DNA from: Nitrospira sp.
Lineage (GTDB): Bacteria > Nitrospirota > Nitrospiria > Nitrospirales > Nitrospiraceae
Reading direction: 5' to 3'
Assembly: GCA_025363325.1 (NCBI GenBank)
Contig: JANYEF010000066.1
Span: forward strand, 1 to 5,525
DNA: 5,525 nt
The notes under the pieces were generated by a model. The model saw only the letters and a program-made list of their open reading frames with translations. It ran no database searches and was not told the DNA's origin. Shown piece by piece: positions 4,994 through 5,525 of this stretch. The position numbers were made by a program, and so were the translations under genes. Numbering within the stretch: position 1 is the first letter of the stretch; the number at the start of each line of letters is the position of its first letter.

Positions 4994-5525
4994 GTGCTGA
5001 TCTATTGGGCAGGAATTCTTACGATACAAGTCTTGTTATTCGCACCGAGTCTAGCCGATGCGGAGGAGGTCTATGGTCCTCCGAACGCGCAGCAATCTAT
5101 CCCATCGACTCAGGACAAGGAGGATGGGGCAGATGTTTCGCCGAAGGAACTTATTGATTTGGACCATCCGGTGGAACACGTGCTGCTGTCTCTGCCGCCT
5201 AAATCAGACTATACGATTATTCCGCTTCCGGCATTCGCCAACAATCAAAATGAAGGGTACTGGCTTGGTGGAATCATGCCAATACTCAAGGCTGATTCCA
5301 AAGGCGAGGTCAAGGAAATATTGATGCCGCAGTATTTGTATAATTCAAAGGTCGGGCATTATGGATCACTGAATTACTTCGCGTATCCCTCCGATACAGA
5401 GCAGTACCATGCGTTGGCCTGGTTCGGTCAAAAACTCGATCAGGGTATTGACTTGGGGTATAAGAACATTGACGCAGGAGGATACATTTTCGCTGCGGAT
5501 TTCACTGCATTTAAAGACCCTTTCG
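4994..5525 (+). CDS. Exported outer-membrane beta-barrel protein, BamA/TamA (surface antigen)-like, N-terminal part
   Basis: The frame is open from 4934 to the right edge, and at least 177 codons follow GTG 4994. The first 23 residues have a long hydrophobic core ending LFAPSLADA, a plausible signal peptide cut at ADA|EE. A polar linker rich in Gln, Ser, Asp and Lys follows (about 24-60), then IIPLPAFANNQNEGYWLGGIMPIL (75-98) and alternating aromatic and polar strands (MPQYLYNSKVGHYGSLNYFAYP, IDLGYKNIDAGGYIF). This 'P-LPAF-x-NEG' entry into strands is what I know from outer-membrane beta-barrel proteins of the BamA/TamA superfamily, without visible POTRA domains. The gene is cut by the window end. 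No ATG lies in frame; GTG 4994 lacks the usual basic residues, whereas ATG 4971 in another frame would supply MRRYRMAS, so a one-base deletion is suspected. The exact family is moderately sure. Confidence 0.6.
   Translation, partial: MLIYWAGILTIQVLLFAPSLADAEEVYGPPNAQQSIPSTQDKEDGADVSPKELIDLDHPVEHVLLSLPPKSDYTIIPLPAFANNQNEGYWLGGIMPILKADSKGEVKEILMPQYLYNSKVGHYGSLNYFAYPSDTEQYHALAWFGQKLDQGIDLGYKNIDAGGYIFAADFTAFKDPF

Noticed and set aside
5058..5324. Plus-strand open frame of 88 codons (MRRRSMVLRTRSN...)
   Set aside because: Out-of-frame shadow of the beta-barrel protein gene, very Arg-rich, whereas the other frame shows a signal peptide and barrel-like strands.

Overview
The window looks like accessory chromosomal or island DNA of a Gram-negative (diderm) bacterium. 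The truncated gene at the right edge has the look of an outer-membrane beta-barrel protein with an export signal, and the five central genes are of types I associate mainly with Proteobacteria. I cannot name the species; a proteobacterium or a Nitrospira-like lineage are both guesses.

Layout: bases 1-141 are the right end of an insertion sequence. They hold the last 28 codons of a transposase, two copies of an 18-base terminal repeat, and an end in ...TTGACA. Bases 142-366 hold no recognisable gene. Bases 367-2321 are a plus-strand pair: a FemAB/GNAT-type N-acyltransferase, then an arginase/deacetylase-fold hydrolase whose start overlaps it by GTGA. Bases 2328-4282 are a minus-strand trio read right to left: two small SMR-type four-helix membrane proteins separated by one base, then a DegT/DnrJ/EryC1/StrS-type PLP aminotransferase overlapping the second by 14 bases. 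The two operons converge with only 6 bases between stop codons. Bases 4283-4993 hold a possible minus-strand promoter and gene debris, including short ORFs with in-frame stops and one ORF carrying a nitroreductase-like PSAG-x-LYP motif. From about 4971-4994 to the right edge there is the start of an outer-membrane protein gene; its signal peptide seems split by a one-base frameshift.

The five central genes suggest a compact pathway: a PLP enzyme that would make an amine, an acyltransferase that could cap an amine, a metal hydrolase of the ureohydrolase fold, and a two-subunit small transporter or flippase. The combination recalls the aminotransferase ArnB with the SMR-like pair ArnE/ArnF, but no other arn gene is present and the substrate is unknown. 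This cassette, placed between an IS end and decaying DNA, is the main candidate for an undescribed system here. The pathway is inference; the families and gene arrangement are read from the sequence.
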